This document shows positions 5,020-7,012 of a stretch of DNA of 7,012 nt, one piece after another. Position 1 is the stretch's first letter, and each line of letters starts with the position of its first letter. The DNA is from an uncultured Oscillospiraceae bacterium (GTDB lineage Bacteria > Bacillota > Clostridia > Oscillospirales > Oscillospiraceae): contig CAJFPI010000218.1 of assembly GCA_904398675.1 (NCBI GenBank), forward strand, positions 1 through 7,012. Reading direction: 5' to 3'. Below the pieces are notes generated by a model. That model was not told the origin of the DNA. It saw nothing but the letters and a program-made list of their open reading frames with translations, and did not search any database. The position numbers and the translations under genes are program-made.

Positions 5020-6337
5020 GACCCTCTCCCCGGACGGACGTGTCCAGGCGCTGCGGCGGCTGCAGGACGCTATCCGTGCCCATGAGGGGGAGATCAACGA
5101 CGCGCTGAAACAGGACCTTGGCAAGAGTGCCTTTGAAAGCTATATGTGCGAGGTGGGCATGACCCTCAGCGAGCTGAGCTACATGATCCGCCACCTTAAA
5201 TCCTTTGCAAAGCCCCGGCGGGTGGCCACACCCCTGGCCCAGTTTGCCGCCAGGAGCTATGTCAAGCCGGTACCCTACGGCAGTGTGCTGATCATGAGCC
5301 CCTGGAACTACCCTTTTATGCTGGCCATGGAGCCTCTGGTGGACGCTCTGGCGGCGGGAAACACCGCCGTGGTAAAGCCCAGCGCCTATTCCCCCCGCAC
5401 CAGCGCGGTGCTGGAGAAAATCCTTTCCAGCTGCTTTGACCCGGGGCATGTGGCGGTGGTCACCGGCGGGCGGGAGGAGAACCAGAGCCTTCTCGCCCAG
5501 CCCTTTGACTATATTTTCTTCACCGGCAGCCCCGCTGTGGGGCGGGAGGTGTTGCGGAGGGCCGCAGAGCATCTGACGCCGGTGACGCTGGAGCTGGGGG
5601 GGAAGAGCCCCTGCCTGGTGACGAAGAGCGCCAACCTCCCCCTGGCGGCCCGGCGGATCGTCTTCGGTAAGTTCCTCAACTGCGGCCAGACCTGCGTGGC
5701 GCCGGACTATCTCTACTGCGACGCCTCCATCAAGGACGCCCTGGTGGCGGAGATCCAAAAGCAGATCCGCGTCCAGCTGGGGGACCGGCCTCTGGAAAAC
5801 GGGGACTACGGCAAGATCATCAACCAAAAGCACTTTGACCGCATCTGCGGCCTTATAGACCCTGTAAAGGTGGTCTGCGGCGGGGAGGGGGACAGAGCGG
5901 CCTGCCGCATCGCCCCAACGGTGATGGACAGCGTCGCCTGGGACGACGCGGTGATGCAGGAGGAGATCTTCGGGCCGGTGCTGCCGGTGCTGACCTTCTC
6001 CTCTTTGGAGGAGGCTGTGGAGCAGGTGAACCGGCGGCCCCACCCCCTGGCCCTGTATCTCTTCACCCGCAGTAAGGGGGAGGAGCGGTATGTGACAGAC
6101 CGCTGTCAGTTTGGCGGCGGGTGCATCAACGACACCATCATCCATCTGGCCACGTCGAAGATGGGCTTTGGCGGCGTGGGGAACAGCGGCATGGGCGCCT
6201 ACCACGGCCGGGTGGGCTTTGACACCTTCTCCCACAAAAAGAGCATTGTGGACAAGAAAAACTGGATCGATCTGCCCATGCGCTACCAGCCCTATGGTCC
6301 GGCCGCGGAGAGGATGATCCGAAAATTCCTGAAATAA
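4958..6337 (+). CDS. Aldehyde dehydrogenase, class-3-like
   Basis: A 459-residue NAD(P)-dependent aldehyde dehydrogenase that oxidises an aldehyde to its acid through a Cys thiohemiacetal. Class 3 character (ALDH3 and YwdH-like) is shown by the short N-terminus and by the C-terminal GMGAYHGRVGFDTFSHKKS (411-429). Catalytic residues are all present: N117 in PWNYP, K140 in VVKPSAYSP, E212 in LELGGKSP, nucleophile C246 in NCGQTCVAPD, and E336 in EEIFGPVLP. Each lies 3 residues after its counterpart in mammalian ALDH3A1 as I recall that numbering. FTGS (188-191) binds the cofactor. Length is normal. The ATG at 4958 follows AGGAG (4949-4953) with a spacing of only 4; it starts 62 bases before the alcohol dehydrogenase stop, so the genes overlap. 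ALDH3-type enzymes often act on medium- to long-chain or aromatic aldehydes, so lipid-derived or aromatic aldehydes are a guess. It ends 18 bases before a strong terminator. Confidence 0.94.
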   Translation: MRQEEIQSILETQRSWFSSGKTLSPDGRVQALRRLQDAIRAHEGEINDALKQDLGKSAFESYMCEVGMTLSELSYMIRHLKSFAKPRRVATPLAQFAARSYVKPVPYGSVLIMSPWNYPFMLAMEPLVDALAAGNTAVVKPSAYSPRTSAVLEKILSSCFDPGHVAVVTGGREENQSLLAQPFDYIFFTGSPAVGREVLRRAAEHLTPVTLELGGKSPCLVTKSANLPLAARRIVFGKFLNCGQTCVAPDYLYCDASIKDALVAEIQKQIRVQLGDRPLENGDYGKIINQKHFDRICGLIDPVKVVCGGEGDRAACRIAPTVMDSVAWDDAVMQEEIFGPVLPVLTFSSLEEAVEQVNRRPHPLALYLFTRSKGEERYVTDRCQFGGGCINDTIIHLATSKMGFGGVGNSGMGAYHGRVGFDTFSHKKSIVDKKNWIDLPMRYQPYGPAAERMIRKFLK

Positions 6338-6355
6338 CAGACCGGCAGATAAGTA

Positions 6356-6392
6356 CCGGGGCGCGGAAGATTCCGCGCCCCGGCGATTTTTT
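6356..6392 (+). terminator. Intrinsic terminator of the MarR-ADH-ALDH operon
   Basis: A perfect GC-rich inverted repeat, CCGGGGCGCGGA (6356-6367) with TCCGCGCCCCGG (6372-6383), is followed by CGA and TTTTTT (6387-6392). It is a textbook plus-strand terminator. On the minus strand the same stem lacks a clean U-run, though it may still slow transcription from the convergent membrane-protein gene. Confidence 0.92.
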
Positions 6393-6412
6393 GCTCAAAT
6401 ATAAGGGTGAAA

Positions 6413-7012
6413 TCAATCCTGCGGATCCTCCGCCGTCTCCGCTGCCTCCGGCGGCGTGGCGGCTGGGCCACGGCTGCGCCGCACGATGCCGACAGCGCAG
6501 CAGATCAGGGCCAGCAGCAGGAAGAAGGCCGTGAGGAGGGCCATGACATTCTCGCTTCTCGGCCGGATGTCCGTCCAGTTGGAGAAGTCCGGCCGGGGGC
6601 CGAAGGGGTGGAGGTCCTCTGTGACATACCCGCCCAGCAGGCACAGCCGCTCCGTCACCCAGACGAAGGAGAACTGATAGAAGGCCAGGACGGCAAAGCA
6701 TCCGCCGGCCCTAAGCCACCGGTTGACGGGGACATAGCGGATCAGCAGCAGGCAGGCCCAGGGGAGGCCCAGGCCATACAGCGCCAGAGGGAGGCCCGGC
6801 ATCCAGAACCAATCCCCGCCCGGAAAGGCGCACACCGCCAGCAGCAAGATGAGGAGAATACTCTCCACGCCGCCATACAGCGCCGCCTTGTGGCGGCACA
6901 GGGGAGAGGGCAGGGAGAGCTGGCAGAGAAAGACCGGAAGGAAGAATGCCCCCAGCCCCAAAAGGACGCCGGCTGCCGCCTCGGGGAACCAGCTGCCGCC
7001 GTAGACCGCGGC
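6413..7012 (-). CDS. Unrecognised polytopic membrane protein, C-terminal part (5' end outside window)
   Basis: The frame is open from the right edge to a TGA at 6413-6415, giving 199 visible residues. I do not recognise the family. Five hydrophobic helices are seen, around WFPEAAAGVLLGLGAFFL, ESILLILLLAVCAF, PLALYGLGLPWACLLLIRY, GGCFAVLAFYQFSFVWV and VMALLTAFFLLLALICCAVG. A loop of about 30 residues with GPRPDFSNWTD lies before the last helix. The last helix is followed by a basic stop (VRRSR) and an acidic, Ala/Pro/Glu-rich tail ending AEDPQD, likely cytoplasmic. The general look recalls membrane regions attached to zinc-ribbon or helix-turn-helix domains in Oscillospiraceae proteins, but the N-terminus that would show this is not in the window. 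A TTG at 6961 is an internal codon, not a credible start. The gene converges on the ALDH operon, with 75 bases between stops. The reading frame is supported by the clean hydrophobic pattern and the high GC third positions. Confidence 0.75.
   Translation of the reverse strand, partial: AAVYGGSWFPEAAAGVLLGLGAFFLPVFLCQLSLPSPLCRHKAALYGGVESILLILLLAVCAFPGGDWFWMPGLPLALYGLGLPWACLLLIRYVPVNRWLRAGGCFAVLAFYQFSFVWVTERLCLLGGYVTEDLHPFGPRPDFSNWTDIRPRSENVMALLTAFFLLLALICCAVGIVRRSRGPAATPPEAAETAEDPQD

Noticed and set aside
3688..5124. 478-codon open frame on the minus strand opposite the ADH gene
   Set aside because: It mirrors a gene with full catalytic motifs, has composition rich in Gly, His, Arg and Pro with no domain, and lacks a ribosome binding site. 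It is an effect of high GC on the opposite strand.
4811..6235. 474-codon open frame on the minus strand opposite the ALDH gene
   Set aside because: Same reason: low-complexity His/Gly/Ala-rich translation, no motif, opposite a clearly real aldehyde dehydrogenase.
1..7012. Tandem repeats, CRISPR arrays, insertion sequences, tRNA or rRNA genes
   Set aside because: None found by reading; no regularly spaced repeats, transposase motifs, terminal repeats or cloverleaf-like segments were seen.

Overview
The window looks like chromosomal DNA of a GC-rich, low-redundancy Firmicute, most plausibly a gut Clostridia of the Oscillospiraceae/Flavonifractor type. This is inferred from the GC-rich coding regions, strong AGGAGG-type ribosome binding sites, near-consensus sigma-A promoters in short AT-rich gaps, and a gene repertoire with a FeoB-associated Cys-rich peptide, a DUF1836 protein and TrhA. 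No sequence search could be run, so the taxon is a guess. No mobile element, CRISPR array, tRNA or rRNA is seen.

Layout, left to right. (1) Positions 1-1286, plus strand: the 3' half of the ferrous iron permease gene feoB, entering from the left edge, followed 21 bases later by a 55-residue FeoB-associated Cys-rich membrane peptide. This is the end of a Feo iron-uptake operon. (2) Positions 1333-1458: three consecutive strong stem-loops, the last a textbook intrinsic terminator. (3) Positions 1663-2187, minus strand: a DUF1836 protein with a MerR-like helix-turn-helix character. (4) Positions 2188-2356: an AT-rich divergent control region with back-to-back promoters, each with 17-base spacing, and a 17-base palindrome over the start point of the rightward one. 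(5) Positions 2357-3001, plus strand: a seven-helix TrhA/hemolysin III family membrane protein, followed by a terminator. (6) Positions 3223-6392, plus strand: a self-contained operon with a consensus promoter, a perfect inverted repeat over its -35 box, a MarR-type repressor, an iron-dependent alcohol dehydrogenase, a class-3-like aldehyde dehydrogenase, and a strong terminator. (7) Positions 6413-7012, minus strand: the 3' part of an unrecognised polytopic membrane protein that runs off the right edge and converges on the operon.

How the genes fit together. The MarR-ADH-ALDH unit reads as a regulated two-step module interconverting alcohol, aldehyde and carboxylic acid, probably autorepressed by the MarR protein through the palindrome over its own promoter. 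The first two genes are joined by an ATGA overlap, and the two enzymes overlap by 62 bases. The DUF1836/trhA pair has the look of a local regulator facing its membrane-protein target. The most interesting leads are the two candidate operators, the odd ADH/ALDH overlap with its probable C-terminal extension, and the stacked hairpins after the feo operon. I saw nothing that I would call a clearly new biological system.
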